Shown: positions 45,326 through 54,824, numbered from the stretch's first letter. The stretch: 64,000 bases of DNA from Bacteroidales bacterium UBA5287 (GCA_002411345.1 DHSL01000055.1:96961-160960), one strand, 5' to 3'. Made by a program: numbers and translations. Notes: generated by a model not told the origin, from the letters alone.

Positions 45326-45739
45326 ATGAAAAAGATTATTTTATCAATTATGGTAATTGGAGGATTTATTTTTGCTGCTTGTAATTCAAGCACTTCCAAT
45401 AAACAACAATCTGAAACTCAAAGTAAGGCAATGGATCATTCCACAATGACCGATTCGACAATGAATGCGGCAGAGGGTGAGCATGCCATGTTAAATGTAA
45501 ATGGGCTTTGTGAAATGTGTAAACAACGCATTGAGACAGCCGCTCTGAATGTAAAAGGTGTGACTTCTGCTGACTGGAATATTGAAAAGAAAGTATTACA
45601 TGTTAATTTCGATCCGAATGTGACGAATATAGATGCGATTAGTAAAGCGATAGCGGATGCAGGACATGATACTGATAAGTACAAAGCAACTCAGGCAGCT
45701 TATGATGCTTTACCCAGTTGCTGCAAATACAGAGATTAA
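45326..45739 (+). CDS. Heavy-metal-associated (HMA) domain lipoprotein
   Basis: A 137-aa protein, last of the copper operon. Residues 1-19 are a lipoprotein signal with FAAC (Cys 19). A His/Met-rich linker follows (KAMDHSTMTDSTMNAAEGEH), then an HMA/CopZ-like fold with C62 and C65 in GLCEMCKQRIE, where family members bind Cu+. The end carries a second Cys pair, PSCCKYRD. It is likely a periplasmic copper chaperone that passes metal to the adaptor or pump. The ATG at 45326 gives a proper signal peptide; an upstream ATG at 45269 would add 19 hydrophilic residues and overlap the adaptor gene. Confidence 0.9.
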   Translation: MKKIILSIMVIGGFIFAACNSSTSNKQQSETQSKAMDHSTMTDSTMNAAEGEHAMLNVNGLCEMCKQRIETAALNVKGVTSADWNIEKKVLHVNFDPNVTNIDAISKAIADAGHDTDKYKATQAAYDALPSCCKYRD

Positions 45740-45758
45740 CTAATTGATTTTTTCATAG

Positions 45759-45779
45759 CGGGTGGAATTGTACCACCCG
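45759..45779. terminator. Bidirectional hairpin between convergent operons
   Basis: CGGGTGG (45759-45765) and CCACCCG (45773-45779), a perfect 7-bp stem with a 7-nt loop, preceded by a T-run on the left that would be an A-to-U tail for the minus strand. It separates the copper operon from yeiH. Confidence 0.65.
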
Positions 45780-45797
45780 TTATGAATATATTCTGAA

Positions 45798-46982
45798 TCA
45801 GATTCCTTTAAACAGTAACCAGGAAACTAATAATGTTAGTATTATATTGAAACCTTGAGCTGATAAAAATGCCCATATGTATTTAGCATTTGATTTTTTA
45901 AAGATGTATCTGAAATCTGTTTCAAGTCCAATACAAATAAATGCTAGTGAGAAAAGAATCTCTCGTGCTCCTTTATTCGCTATTTTAGAAAGTTCTTTAG
46001 CCGAATCCGCTTCAATTAAGAAACTAAAGGCAAGAGATGCGAGGATAAATCCTATTACAAATTTTGGAAATCTTTCCCAGAGAACAGAGCCTGAAGGACG
46101 AATATCGTTGTTTGTGCCTTTCATTGACCAGTAGAGAGAGATTACAAAAGCCGCTACTCCTAAAAGTACATTCTGAGCAGACTTGATGATAACACTATAT
46201 TGTTCAGCTGTTTCGCCAATAAATTTTCCGGATGCCACAACAGCTGCAGTAGTATCAATGGTTCCTCCCAACCATGCTCCAGCTACTTCTTCTGTCAATC
46301 CTATTTCTTTTGCAATCCAAGGCAATATATACATCATTGGTATAGCAACAATTAGAACAAGAGATACAACAAATGACAGTTTTTTTGGGTCTCCTTTGAT
46401 AGCACCACTAGTAGCTATTGCTGCTGAAACACCACAAATAGATACAGCACTGGAAAGGAGTGTGGACATTTCTTTATCTACTTTGAAAATCTTAGTAGAT
46501 ATCCAAAAACTAAAATACCACACGCAGAAAACAACTATAACCGCTTGTATTAATCCAAGAGCTCCAGCTTTCATGATTTCATTGAAAAGTATGGAACTTC
46601 CCAGTATTACCAAGCCAGCTTTAATATAATATTCACTCCGTACCGCAGGTCTCATCCATTTGGGAAGTCCCACAGTATTACGTATAAGTAAACCGATGAT
46701 TACAGCAAAGAATACAGATTCGAGACCTGTTTTTTTGATTTCAGGTAACGCACTTAAATATTTTGCCGCAAGTGCAAGCACAAAAACGACAACAAAAGAA
46801 AGCAAGAAACCTAAGCTTTTTGTGTTACCCATAAAAAGGTATCCAAGCCAGGTTAGAATGCCGATAACAAAAAATAAAATTATGTTATTTGACATAAAAG
46901 TCGGGGCAATAGTAACAAAGATAAGAATGATCAGACCGATCAAGGTAGAAGTCCAATCTTCAGTTTTTAAAGATTTAATCAT
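45798..46982 (-). CDS. YeiH/UPF0324-family putative anion exporter
   Basis: A 394-aa inner-membrane protein with about 10-11 hydrophobic segments. The family signature is present: SLAFICIGLETDFRYIFK near the C-terminus, TLLSSAVSICGVSAAIATSG and GGTIDTTAAVVASGKFIG in the middle. Members are called putative sulfate exporters; direct evidence is limited, so the substrate is left open. It is a single gene with a likely promoter on the minus strand at 47030-47037, diverging from the patatin gene. Confidence 0.88.
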   Translation of the reverse strand: MIKSLKTEDWTSTLIGLIILIFVTIAPTFMSNNIILFFVIGILTWLGYLFMGNTKSLGFLLSFVVVFVLALAAKYLSALPEIKKTGLESVFFAVIIGLLIRNTVGLPKWMRPAVRSEYYIKAGLVILGSSILFNEIMKAGALGLIQAVIVVFCVWYFSFWISTKIFKVDKEMSTLLSSAVSICGVSAAIATSGAIKGDPKKLSFVVSLVLIVAIPMMYILPWIAKEIGLTEEVAGAWLGGTIDTTAAVVASGKFIGETAEQYSVIIKSAQNVLLGVAAFVISLYWSMKGTNNDIRPSGSVLWERFPKFVIGFILASLAFSFLIEADSAKELSKIANKGAREILFSLAFICIGLETDFRYIFKKSNAKYIWAFLSAQGFNIILTLLVSWLLFKGI

Positions 46983-47029
46983 GTTTGAGAAATTAATACT
47001 TTTTGTAGTTTATTTTTGATTGTTGTGTG

Positions 47030-47037
47030 CAAATATA
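47030..47037 (-). promoter_or_regulatory. -7 box for the yeiH-like gene
   Basis: TATATTTG on the minus strand, 48 bp before the start at 46982. It lies 30 bp from the oppositely directed -7 box of the patatin gene, so the two promoters share one short control region. Confidence 0.5.
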
Positions 47038-47066
47038 GCAACTTTTTTCAAATTCATAATTATGAC

Positions 47067-47074
47067 TATCTTTG
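47067..47074 (+). promoter_or_regulatory. -7 box for the patatin gene
   Basis: TATCTTTG, exact TAnnTTTG. It lies 35 bp before ATG 47109, and supports that start over a longer frame opening at 47016, which begins upstream of the promoter. Confidence 0.55.
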
Positions 47075-47108
47075 TGTAGTCAACTTCATTTATATTTATA
47101 TTTATCTT

Positions 47109-48002
47109 ATGATTGATAAAAATGCACAATTCTATAAATTAGGTTACGCTTTAAGCGGAGGTGGTGCAAAAGGCTTTGCTCATTTGGGAGTTTTAAGAGT
47201 GTTAGAAGAACATGGTCTAAAACCAAAAATAATTACAGGGACAAGTGCAGGTTCATTAGCCGGAGTTTTTTATGCTGATGGTTTTGAACTGGAAGAAATA
47301 ATGGATCTTTTTAAAGGAAAACAATTTAAAGAATTTGTAGAAGTTGCAATCCCAACATCCGGTTTTTTCAAGGCTACGGGCATTGCCAAGTTCCTCAAGA
47401 ACAATTTACGTTCCACTAAGTTTGAACAATTGCAAATCCCTTTTCATGTAGTCGCGACTAATTGGGACTCAGCAGAAATTGCTGTTTTTTCAGAGGGTAA
47501 TCATTTGGTTGATGCAGTTGTAGCGTCATGTACAATTCCTATCATTTATCAACCTGTAGAAATTGATGGCGTGAATTACATTGACGGAGGTGTCCTTAAA
47601 AACTTTCCTGTATCCATTATCCGTGACATGTGTAAGTATGTAATTGGTGTAAATGTTGCTGTTTTTAGTCCTCCTGAAACCAAATACAACATCCGTAAAA
47701 CTATTGCCCGTTATTTTGATATATCTTCGAAATCAAATACTTTAAGAGATAAAGAGCTCTGCGATATACTGATTGAGATTGAAGGGTTGGAAAGAATGTC
47801 TATGTTTGATTTACATAACATGAATGAAATAGCGCTATTGGGTCATAATACAGCAATTAAAGCATTAGATAATGACAAAGCCAAGCGTATAATTCACAGA
47901 TGCAGAAAGTACGATAAACTAACAGAAGACTTTAGATTTTTGAAAAATAAAGTATTGGTTAATAAGGATCCAAATTCACTTGATAAATCTGAGGAAAATT
48001 AA
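47109..48002 (+). CDS. Patatin-like phospholipase
   Basis: A 297-aa lipid acyl hydrolase of the patatin/RssA type. The oxyanion loop GGGAKG (17-22), the nucleophile Ser46 in GTSAGSL, and the catalytic Asp159 in YIDGGVLKNFP form the Ser-Asp dyad. It has no signal peptide or barrel domain, so it is probably cytoplasmic or loosely membrane-bound and of the short RssA-like class rather than the type V-secreted one. It is a lone gene between yeiH and a lipoprotein gene on the other strand. Confidence 0.92.
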   Translation: MIDKNAQFYKLGYALSGGGAKGFAHLGVLRVLEEHGLKPKIITGTSAGSLAGVFYADGFELEEIMDLFKGKQFKEFVEVAIPTSGFFKATGIAKFLKNNLRSTKFEQLQIPFHVVATNWDSAEIAVFSEGNHLVDAVVASCTIPIIYQPVEIDGVNYIDGGVLKNFPVSIIRDMCKYVIGVNVAVFSPPETKYNIRKTIARYFDISSKSNTLRDKELCDILIEIEGLERMSMFDLHNMNEIALLGHNTAIKALDNDKAKRIIHRCRKYDKLTEDFRFLKNKVLVNKDPNSLDKSEEN

Positions 48003-48019
48003 ATCAAATAATTAAAAGA

Positions 48020-48844
48020 TTATTTTTCTTCTTTACTTTTCTTTGTTTCAAGATAATCAATTAAAGCAAGTGATTTTTGTTTTTCTATTGTCAGTTCATT
48101 CATTTGCTTCATTAGATTATATAATTCATAAGATAGTGCAATTCCTTTTTTGCTTGCCTGTGACATTTGAGTGGTTACTGTTTTGTTACCGATAAATGTA
48201 AGTGAAAGAGGTTCGTTTTGGAAAGAATAAATAAATTTTGCCAATCCATTCTCGTCTTTTGCAGTGAAACGAACAATCTCATAATTACCAACTTTGTAAT
48301 TTAGTCCATCAGCAGTTACTTTATTAGTTTCTACAAATGTAGTATCATTGCGAGTTATCTTTAATTGATTATGATTGATTGATCTATTTGACAATACGCT
48401 TTCAATAAACATATCGCCAGTTTCTTCAACAGCGCTCCTTAACGAGTTTGTGCCAAGTGCATTGTCTAAAGGATAATTTTTAGGAATATACATTCCGTGA
48501 TCCATATATTGATCTTTATAATAATTAAATTGAGATTTAAGCATTTTCAATTGTTGTTCTCCTGCTTTTAGTGCTGAATCGCAAAAAGTGATGTTTTTGG
48601 TGTTTTCTGCATAACGTACTTCATTCAATAAAGTGATGCTTTGCTTTATTACATCAAAGTTCTTGGGAAACAGTGCTTTAATGCTATCAATCTTAAGTTT
48701 AGCTTCGTCATAACGACCATTTTCATAAGCTGTTTTAGCTGAAATTAAATAATTCTCAGCTTCTTTGTTTTGATTAGTGCAAGAGGCTAACTGCATGATC
48801 AATAGTAATAAAGAAAAGAGAAGGATATGAGTAATTTTAGTCAT
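48020..48844 (-). CDS. Hypothetical lipoprotein with a TPR-like N-terminus
   Basis: A 274-aa protein anchored through Cys 22 (lipobox LASC). Residues 27-65 look like a tetratricopeptide helix pair (AENYLISAKTAYENGRYDEA, then KLKIDSIKALFPKNFDV). The central part has SNRSINHNQLKITRNDTTFV and the C-terminal third a long amphipathic helix (SYELYNLMKQMNELTIEKQK). I do not recognise a named family. It faces away from the CCA gene, only 112 bp from that gene's start, so the two may be controlled together. Confidence 0.72.
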   Translation of the reverse strand: MTKITHILLFSLLLLIMQLASCTNQNKEAENYLISAKTAYENGRYDEAKLKIDSIKALFPKNFDVIKQSITLLNEVRYAENTKNITFCDSALKAGEQQLKMLKSQFNYYKDQYMDHGMYIPKNYPLDNALGTNSLRSAVEETGDMFIESVLSNRSINHNQLKITRNDTTFVETNKVTADGLNYKVGNYEIVRFTAKDENGLAKFIYSFQNEPLSLTFIGNKTVTTQMSQASKKGIALSYELYNLMKQMNELTIEKQKSLALIDYLETKKSKEEK

Positions 48845-48956
48845 TTATAAAAACTTTGTGATTATCAATATGGCAAATGTACAAAATTATTCAACTGTCA
48901 AAGGGGTTTTGAGCTGTAAAAATTGTATTTTTGCATTCGTTAAATATAAGAATCAA

Positions 48957-50414
48957 ATGGAAGTCTCACAAAGAGAAATATTAAATTTTTTAGATAAAGA
49001 TATTCTTCATCTGATTTCGCAATCCGCAGATGAATTGCATCTTGAATGCTATGTTATAGGTGGTTATGTGCGTGATTTCTTTCTATATAGACCATCAACA
49101 GATATAGATATTGTAACCATTGGTAAGGGAATTGATTTGGCAAAAGCTGTTGCAAAGAAATTAGGTAAGGGTGCATATCTCTCTGTTTTCAAGACATTTG
49201 GTACTGCACAAGTGAAATATAAGAATTATGAACTTGAATTTGTTGGTGCAAGAAAAGAATCTTATTCTCAAGATTCACGTAATCCTGAAGTGGAAGATGG
49301 AACATTAGAAGATGATCAAAACAGGCGTGACTTTACAATAAACGCACTTGCTTTCTGTTTGAATAAAGAGCGTTATGGGGAATTACTTGATCCATTTAAC
49401 GGTTTGGATGATATGGAAAATCTAATTATCAGGACTCCTTTAGATCCAGATATTACTTTCAGTGATGATCCATTACGAATGATGCGAGCAATAAGGTTTG
49501 CCTCTCAATTGGGATTTGATATCTATACAGAGACTTTTGATTCTATTTTAAAAAATAAAGATCGTATTCTGATTGTTTCTAAAGAACGAATTGTAGATGA
49601 GTTAAATAAGATCATTTTATCACCGAAGCCATCTATTGGTTTTATTTTGTTGGATAAAACAGGTATTCTTGAAATTATATTTCCTGAACTTTTAGCATTG
49701 AAAGGTGCTGAAACGAAAGATGGAGTGGGGCATAAGGATAATTTTTACCATACGCTAAAGGTGTTGGATAATATTTCTCTTTGTTCTGATAATTTATGGC
49801 TTCGATGGGCTGCATTACTTCATGATATTGGAAAACCCAATACCAAAAGATGGGATCCTAAACTAGGTTGGACTTTTCATAATCATAACTATATGGGTGA
49901 AAAAATGATACCCAAAATTTTTGCACGAATGAAGCTTCCATTAAATGAAAAGATGAAATACACGCAAAAGATTGTATCACTTCACATGCGACCAATGCAA
50001 TTGGTGGAAGAAGTTGTTACTGATTCTGCTGTGAGGAGACTTTTATTTGATGCTGGGGATGATATTGATGATTTAATGAGGTTATGCGAAGCTGATATAA
50101 CTTCTAAAAATCCAGAGAAAGTACGCAAGTTTACTCAAAATTTTAAAATAGTTAGGCGCAAACTAAAAGAAATAGAAGAAAAGGATCGGATTCGTAATTT
50201 TCAACCACCAGTCGACGGGAATGAAATAATGGAGATTTTTGGTTTAGATCAAGGTCGTGAAGTGGGTTTACTTAAAAATGCTATTAAAGAAGCTATTCTT
50301 GACGGTATAATTCCAAATGAACATGATGCTGCATTTAATTTTATGCTTAAAGAGGCTGAAAGCAATTTTGGTTTGATTCCTGTAAAGGACAAAGACAATA
50401 ATAAATTGGGCTAA
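48957..50414 (+). CDS. CCA tRNA nucleotidyltransferase / HD-domain protein
   Basis: A 485-aa enzyme of the class II poly(A)-polymerase/CCA family, which adds or repairs the 3' CCA of tRNA. GGYVRD (35-40) and D49/D51 in STDIDIVT form the head active site; EDDQNRRDFTINALAF is the next signature. A C-terminal HD phosphohydrolase domain has WAALLHDIGKP with H289/D290. Bacteroidota CCA enzymes have this HD tail. The frame is open from 48858, but the ATG at 48957 matches the family start, and a TATTTTTG box at 48925-48932 lies between the two. Confidence 0.9.
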   Translation: MEVSQREILNFLDKDILHLISQSADELHLECYVIGGYVRDFFLYRPSTDIDIVTIGKGIDLAKAVAKKLGKGAYLSVFKTFGTAQVKYKNYELEFVGARKESYSQDSRNPEVEDGTLEDDQNRRDFTINALAFCLNKERYGELLDPFNGLDDMENLIIRTPLDPDITFSDDPLRMMRAIRFASQLGFDIYTETFDSILKNKDRILIVSKERIVDELNKIILSPKPSIGFILLDKTGILEIIFPELLALKGAETKDGVGHKDNFYHTLKVLDNISLCSDNLWLRWAALLHDIGKPNTKRWDPKLGWTFHNHNYMGEKMIPKIFARMKLPLNEKMKYTQKIVSLHMRPMQLVEEVVTDSAVRRLLFDAGDDIDDLMRLCEADITSKNPEKVRKFTQNFKIVRRKLKEIEEKDRIRNFQPPVDGNEIMEIFGLDQGREVGLLKNAIKEAILDGIIPNEHDAAFNFMLKEAESNFGLIPVKDKDNNKLG

Positions 50415-50439
50415 AAGACTTATTTACCCAAGATTTTGT

Positions 50440-50447
50440 TATCTTTG
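50440..50447 (+). promoter_or_regulatory. -7 box upstream of the ftsX run
   Basis: TATCTTTG, 55 bp before the ftsX ATG. TTTA at 50421-50424 would be an imperfect -33. It may drive the six-gene run to folK. Confidence 0.5.
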
Positions 50448-50502
50448 TATTTAATTTAGATTTAAGAGCATTGTCTTTTTCCGATCAACCGATCCTAAAT
50501 TT

Positions 50503-51381
50503 ATGGCAAAAAAAAAGAAGATTAGCAAAGCAAGATTTGTAAATGCAAAAATTACGTCAACTATTAGTATAACGTTAGTTTTACTTCTTTTGGGTGTTAC
50601 TATATTATTGCTTTTTCTGGGTAATGGCATATCAACTTACGTGAAAGAGAATATGAGTTTTAGCGTAATGTTATCTAATGACATTACCGAATCAGGAATC
50701 ACAAAGATTCGTAAGAATTTAGATGCTATGCCTTTTGTGAATTCATCTCGTTTTATCAGTAAAGAGGAAGCTAAAGAGCAATTAATTAAAGAGTTAGGTG
50801 AAGATCCTGAAGAACTTTTGGGTTATAATCCTGCACAAGATGTAATTGAAATATATCTGAAATCGGAATATACGAATAGCGATAGTCTTGAAAGCGTAAC
50901 TAAGTTAATAAAAGCAGAAAACAATGTAGATGATTTATTGTATCAACAAGAAGCTGTAGATATAATAAATAATAATTTGACTAAAATTACTACAGTATTA
51001 TTATTTCTTGCTTTAGTTTTGTTGTTTATATCATTTACACTTATACGAAATACAATACGATTGACTATTTATTCAAAACGATTTTTAATTAATACAATGC
51101 AGCTTGTTGGTGCTACCGGAAGATTTATTCGTCGCCCCTTTGTTGCAAATACTGTGTTTATAGGTGTTATAGCCGGAATTATAGCAGATGCACTTATTTT
51201 AGGTTCTCTCTATTATTTTAGTAAAGAATTTGCTCAACTAAGTTCTATTATTAGTGTGACAGATTTGATTATTATATTTAGTTCTGTTATTTTAATGGGT
51301 GTTGTCATTACTTCTATAGCAACAATTCTGTCTGTGAATCATTTTCTGAAGATGGAACGCGATAGTATGTTTTATGTATAA
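50503..51381 (+). CDS. ftsX: Cell-division permease FtsX
   Basis: A 292-aa inner-membrane protein with four TM segments: a first TM near residues 20-42, a periplasmic domain (NMSFSVMLSNDI ... FVNSSRFISKEEAKEQL), and three C-terminal TMs (ALVLLFISFTLIRNTIRLTI, VFIGVIAGIIADALI, VILMGVVITSIATIL). With the FtsE ATPase it activates cell-wall hydrolases at division. No ftsE is nearby, which is normal in this phylum. It begins the conserved Bacteroidota run ftsX-DUF3098-uppP-truB-queA-folK. Confidence 0.93.
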   Translation: MAKKKKISKARFVNAKITSTISITLVLLLLGVTILLLFLGNGISTYVKENMSFSVMLSNDITESGITKIRKNLDAMPFVNSSRFISKEEAKEQLIKELGEDPEELLGYNPAQDVIEIYLKSEYTNSDSLESVTKLIKAENNVDDLLYQQEAVDIINNNLTKITTVLLFLALVLLFISFTLIRNTIRLTIYSKRFLINTMQLVGATGRFIRRPFVANTVFIGVIAGIIADALILGSLYYFSKEFAQLSSIISVTDLIIIFSSVILMGVVITSIATILSVNHFLKMERDSMFYV

Positions 51382-51406
51382 TCTGTTTTTTATAAATATA
51401 TAGCTT

Positions 51407-51658
51407 ATGTCTCAAAGAAACTTCGCATTAGGTAAAACTAATTTTATAATTATTGGAATTGCAATATTTGTAATTATTCTTGGATTTATACTTATGGCTG
51501 GGCCATCTTCATCACCAGAGGCTTTTGAACCAGATATTTTTAGTGCAAAACGCATTAAGATTGCTCCTATTGTTTGTTTGGTAGGTTTTTTATTGGTTAT
51601 CGTTGGAATCCTTTTCCCATCCAAAAACAATTCATCAGAAAATATTGATACAAAATAA
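51407..51658 (+). CDS. DUF3098 small membrane protein
   Basis: An 83-aa protein with two TM segments (FIIIGIAIFVIILGFILMAG, and PIVCLVGFLLVIVGILF) and the family core SSSPEAFEPDIFSAKRI in between. DUF3098 is always found between ftsX and uppP in Bacteroidota, so it may aid envelope growth; its activity is unknown. Spacing to neighbours is 25 and 14 bp. Confidence 0.92.
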   Translation: MSQRNFALGKTNFIIIGIAIFVIILGFILMAGPSSSPEAFEPDIFSAKRIKIAPIVCLVGFLLVIVGILFPSKNNSSENIDTK

Positions 51659-51672
51659 TTGTTAATATTCAG

Positions 51673-52560
51673 ATGAGTTATTTAGAAGCGATTATTATTG
51701 CAATAGTTGAAGGTCTTACTGAATTTTTACCTGTTTCTTCGACAGGACATATGATTATAGTACAAGCATTGCTTGGAATAGAGAGTACTGAATTCACCAA
51801 ATTTTTTACTGTAAATATTCAATTTGGTGCTATTTTATCTGTTGTTGTACTTTATTGGAATCGTTTTTTCAAAATGAAACCTATAAAAGTATTCGATAAA
51901 GAAGCTGTTATAGGACTTTCTGGTTGGAATAAATTAAAAACTTATATCAGTAGGTTTATAAATAAATTTGATTTTTATTGGAAGTTATTTTTAGCATGTA
52001 TTCCAGGATTAGTTCTAGGATTGCTATTTGGTGATGCTATAGATGCAGCTTTAGGGAGCGTTATTATTGTTTGTGTAATGCTTGTTATTGGAGGCGTTTT
52101 AATGCTATTCGTTGACTTATGGCTTAAGAATACATCCGAAAATCAGTCTATTTCGACCAAACGAGCATGGTTGATTGGCTTTAGTCAATGTGCCGCTATG
52201 TTTTTACCTGGATTATCACGTTCAATGGCTACAATTTTGGGAGGAATGGCCACAAAACTTAATAGAAGAAATGCTGCTGAATTTTCTTTCTTTTTGGCTG
52301 TTCCAACAATGTTGGGAGCTTCATTGATTAAAATGATTGGTGTTATGAAAGAGCCAGGTGGAGCATCATTATTGTTGGATAATTTAATGTTATTGATTGT
52401 TGGTAATGTTGTAGCTTTTATTGTAGCAATGATTGCTGTTAAGTTTTTTATTGATTATCTAACAAAACATGGATTTAAGTCATTCGGGATTTATAGAATT
52501 ATTGTCGGAGGTTTTTTGTTGACACTGATTCTTTCTGGCTATAATTTAAGTATGTTCTAA
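51673..52560 (+). CDS. uppP: Undecaprenyl-diphosphatase
   Basis: A 295-aa inner-membrane enzyme (BacA/UppP) that recycles undecaprenyl diphosphate, the lipid carrier for peptidoglycan. The signature EGLTEFLPVSSTGHM is at residues 14-28, and the second, FLPGLSRSMATILGG with its catalytic Ser/Arg, is near 178-192. It has eight hydrophobic segments. High expression gives bacitracin tolerance in other bacteria. Confidence 0.96.
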   Translation: MSYLEAIIIAIVEGLTEFLPVSSTGHMIIVQALLGIESTEFTKFFTVNIQFGAILSVVVLYWNRFFKMKPIKVFDKEAVIGLSGWNKLKTYISRFINKFDFYWKLFLACIPGLVLGLLFGDAIDAALGSVIIVCVMLVIGGVLMLFVDLWLKNTSENQSISTKRAWLIGFSQCAAMFLPGLSRSMATILGGMATKLNRRNAAEFSFFLAVPTMLGASLIKMIGVMKEPGGASLLLDNLMLLIVGNVVAFIVAMIAVKFFIDYLTKHGFKSFGIYRIIVGGFLLTLILSGYNLSMF

Positions 52561-52570
52561 TTTTTAACAA

Positions 52571-53260
52571 ATGGATTTTATAGAAGGCGAAATATTATAT
52601 GTTAATAAACCTCTGCATTGGACTTCTTTTAGAGTGGTAAAGGTTGTTCGAGCAAAAATTTGTCAACGATTAAAAATAAAAAAATTAAAAGTAGGACATG
52701 CCGGCACGCTTGATCCTTTAGCAACAGGTGTAATGATTCTTTGCACAGGGAAAAAAACAAAAGAAATAGAGAGATTACAAGCTCATACTAAAGAATATAT
52801 TGCTGATATTCGTTTGGGTGCCACTACACCTTCTTTTGATCTTGAAACAGAAATAGACAACAAATTTTCAATTGAACATATCACAAAAGAAAAAGTAGAA
52901 AATGCACTTCAAAATTTTATTGGCGAAATTAATCAGGTTCCACCTTCTTATTCTGCTTGTAAAGTTGATGGACGACGTGCATATGATTTAGCCAGAAATA
53001 ACGAAGAAATTGAACTAAAACCAAAATTATTGGTTATAGATAAGATTGAATTGCTATCTTGCAATTTACCTGATATTAAAATCCGAGTGGTTTGCAGTAA
53101 AGGTACATATATTAGGGCTTTGGCACATGACATAGGTATAGCTCTTGAATCAGGTGCACATTTAACTGGTTTAGTGCGAACACGGGTAGGGGAGATTTCC
53201 TTAGAAAATTGTTTAAATATTGATCAATTAGATTCTTATTTTGAACAACATATTTTATAA
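52571..53260 (+). CDS. truB: tRNA pseudouridine-55 synthase
   Basis: A 229-aa enzyme that makes pseudouridine 55 in the T-loop of tRNAs. D48 in VGHAGTLDPLATG is the catalytic Asp; YIADIRLGATTPSFDLE and KGTYIRALAHDIG are further TruB signatures. It is of the short type common in this phylum. Confidence 0.96.
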   Translation: MDFIEGEILYVNKPLHWTSFRVVKVVRAKICQRLKIKKLKVGHAGTLDPLATGVMILCTGKKTKEIERLQAHTKEYIADIRLGATTPSFDLETEIDNKFSIEHITKEKVENALQNFIGEINQVPPSYSACKVDGRRAYDLARNNEEIELKPKLLVIDKIELLSCNLPDIKIRVVCSKGTYIRALAHDIGIALESGAHLTGLVRTRVGEISLENCLNIDQLDSYFEQHIL

Positions 53261-53287
53261 ATAAAAAAGAATAAAAGAAAAATATAT

Positions 53288-54340
53288 ATGAAGCTTTCAC
53301 AATTCAAATTTAATTTGCCGGACGAACTAATCGCCAAATATCCCTCTCATTTCAGGGATGAAGCAAAATTGATGGTTCTACACAAAAAAACTGGTGAAAT
53401 AGAACACCGTGTATTTAAAGATCTGTTAGATTATTTTCAACCACATGATTTTTTTATTTTTAATGACACAAAAGTTTTTCCCGCTCGTTTATTTGGAAAT
53501 AAAGAAAAAACAGGAGCAAAAATTGAAGTCTTTCTGTTGCGTGAATTAAATCCAAGTCAACATCTTTGGGATGTTCTTGTGAATCCTGCCCGTAAGATAA
53601 GGATAGGTAATAAATTGTATTTTGGAGATAATGAAGAACTTGTGGCTGAAGTTATTGATAATACAACATCTCGTGGTCGTACGCTTCGTTTTTTATATGA
53701 TGGAGAATATGAAGATTTTAAAAAACTATTGTTTTCGATAGGTGAAACTCCAATTCCTGAATATTTGGGAAGACTAGCAGAGCCTGAAGATGAGGAAAGA
53801 TATCAAAATATATATTCTACAAATGAAGGAGCAGTTGTTGCTCCTGCAGCAGGTCTTCATTTCAGTCGTGAATTAATGAAACGTATGGAAATTAATGATA
53901 TTGATTATGGATTTATTACTCTTCATAATGGTTTAGGTGCATATAGAGAAATTGACGTAGAAGATTTAACTAAGCACAAAATGGATTCAGAGCAAATCAT
54001 TATTACTGAAGATTTATGTGATAATGTAAATAAGGCAAAAGATGAAGGACATAAAATCTGTGTGGTAGGTACTTCTGTTTTAAGAGCTATAGAAACTACA
54101 GTTAGTACTGATGGACACTTAAAACCAAGAGAAGGTTGGACAAATAAATTTATTTTTCCTCCATATGAATTTGGATTAAATAATGCTCTTATTACTAATT
54201 TTCATTTACCATTATCTCCTTTATTAATGATGGCATGTGCATTCGGTGGATATGAAAAAACAATAGATGCATATAAAATTGCAGTAAAAGAAGGATATAA
54301 ATTTGGAGCATACGGAGATGCAATGTTGATTATTGATTAA
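53288..54340 (+). CDS. queA: S-adenosylmethionine:tRNA ribosyltransferase-isomerase
   Basis: A 350-aa enzyme that converts preQ1 in tRNA to epoxyqueuosine using the ribosyl part of SAM. The N-terminal KLSQFKFNLPDELIAKYP, then FIFNDTKVFPARLFG, GAVVAPAAGLHFS and NFHLPLSPLLMMACAFGG are diagnostic. It follows truB, so two tRNA-modifying genes are together. Confidence 0.96.
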   Translation: MKLSQFKFNLPDELIAKYPSHFRDEAKLMVLHKKTGEIEHRVFKDLLDYFQPHDFFIFNDTKVFPARLFGNKEKTGAKIEVFLLRELNPSQHLWDVLVNPARKIRIGNKLYFGDNEELVAEVIDNTTSRGRTLRFLYDGEYEDFKKLLFSIGETPIPEYLGRLAEPEDEERYQNIYSTNEGAVVAPAAGLHFSRELMKRMEINDIDYGFITLHNGLGAYREIDVEDLTKHKMDSEQIIITEDLCDNVNKAKDEGHKICVVGTSVLRAIETTVSTDGHLKPREGWTNKFIFPPYEFGLNNALITNFHLPLSPLLMMACAFGGYEKTIDAYKIAVKEGYKFGAYGDAMLIID

Positions 54341-54343
54341 CAA

Positions 54344-54820
54344 ATGGATTTTCATAACGTTTTTTTAGCTTTTGGTTCTAATTTAGGTAATAAAAAAGAA
54401 AATATAGAAATAGCTTATCAGAAAATCGAAAAGCAGATAGGGGAAATTATTTCCAAATCTGCTTTTTATATTACTAAACCTGAGGATTTTATTTCTAATA
54501 ATTTCTTTGTCAATTCTGTTTGCTTGGTAGTCACTAAACTTAGTTTGACAGAAACATTTTCAATAACACAAAAGATTGAAATTGAGATAGGAAGAGCCGA
54601 AAAAACAATTAATGGTTGTTTTGCTGATCGATTAATTGATATTGATTTACTTCTGTATGATAGTATGATTGTAAACTCAATTGATCTAACTATCCCACAT
54701 CCCAAATTTCATGCAAGAAGCTTTGTTTTGAAACCATTTGCCGAAATTGCCCCAGATGTTGTTCATCCTATTTTAAACAAAACTATAAGTGAATTGAATA
54801 ATAATTTGCAATCTGACTAA
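54344..54820 (+). CDS. folK: HPPK (6-hydroxymethyl-dihydropterin pyrophosphokinase)
   Basis: A 158-aa enzyme of folate synthesis. FLAFGSNLGNKKENI (residues 7-21) is the typical start; EIEIGR and DRLIDIDLLLYD carry the Mg-binding Asp pair; HPKFHARSFVLKPFAEIAP is the C-terminal signature. It starts three bases after queA. Convergent with the pirin gene at 5 bp. Confidence 0.95.
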   Translation: MDFHNVFLAFGSNLGNKKENIEIAYQKIEKQIGEIISKSAFYITKPEDFISNNFFVNSVCLVVTKLSLTETFSITQKIEIEIGRAEKTINGCFADRLIDIDLLLYDSMIVNSIDLTIPHPKFHARSFVLKPFAEIAPDVVHPILNKTISELNNNLQSD

Positions 54821-54824
54821 TGTA

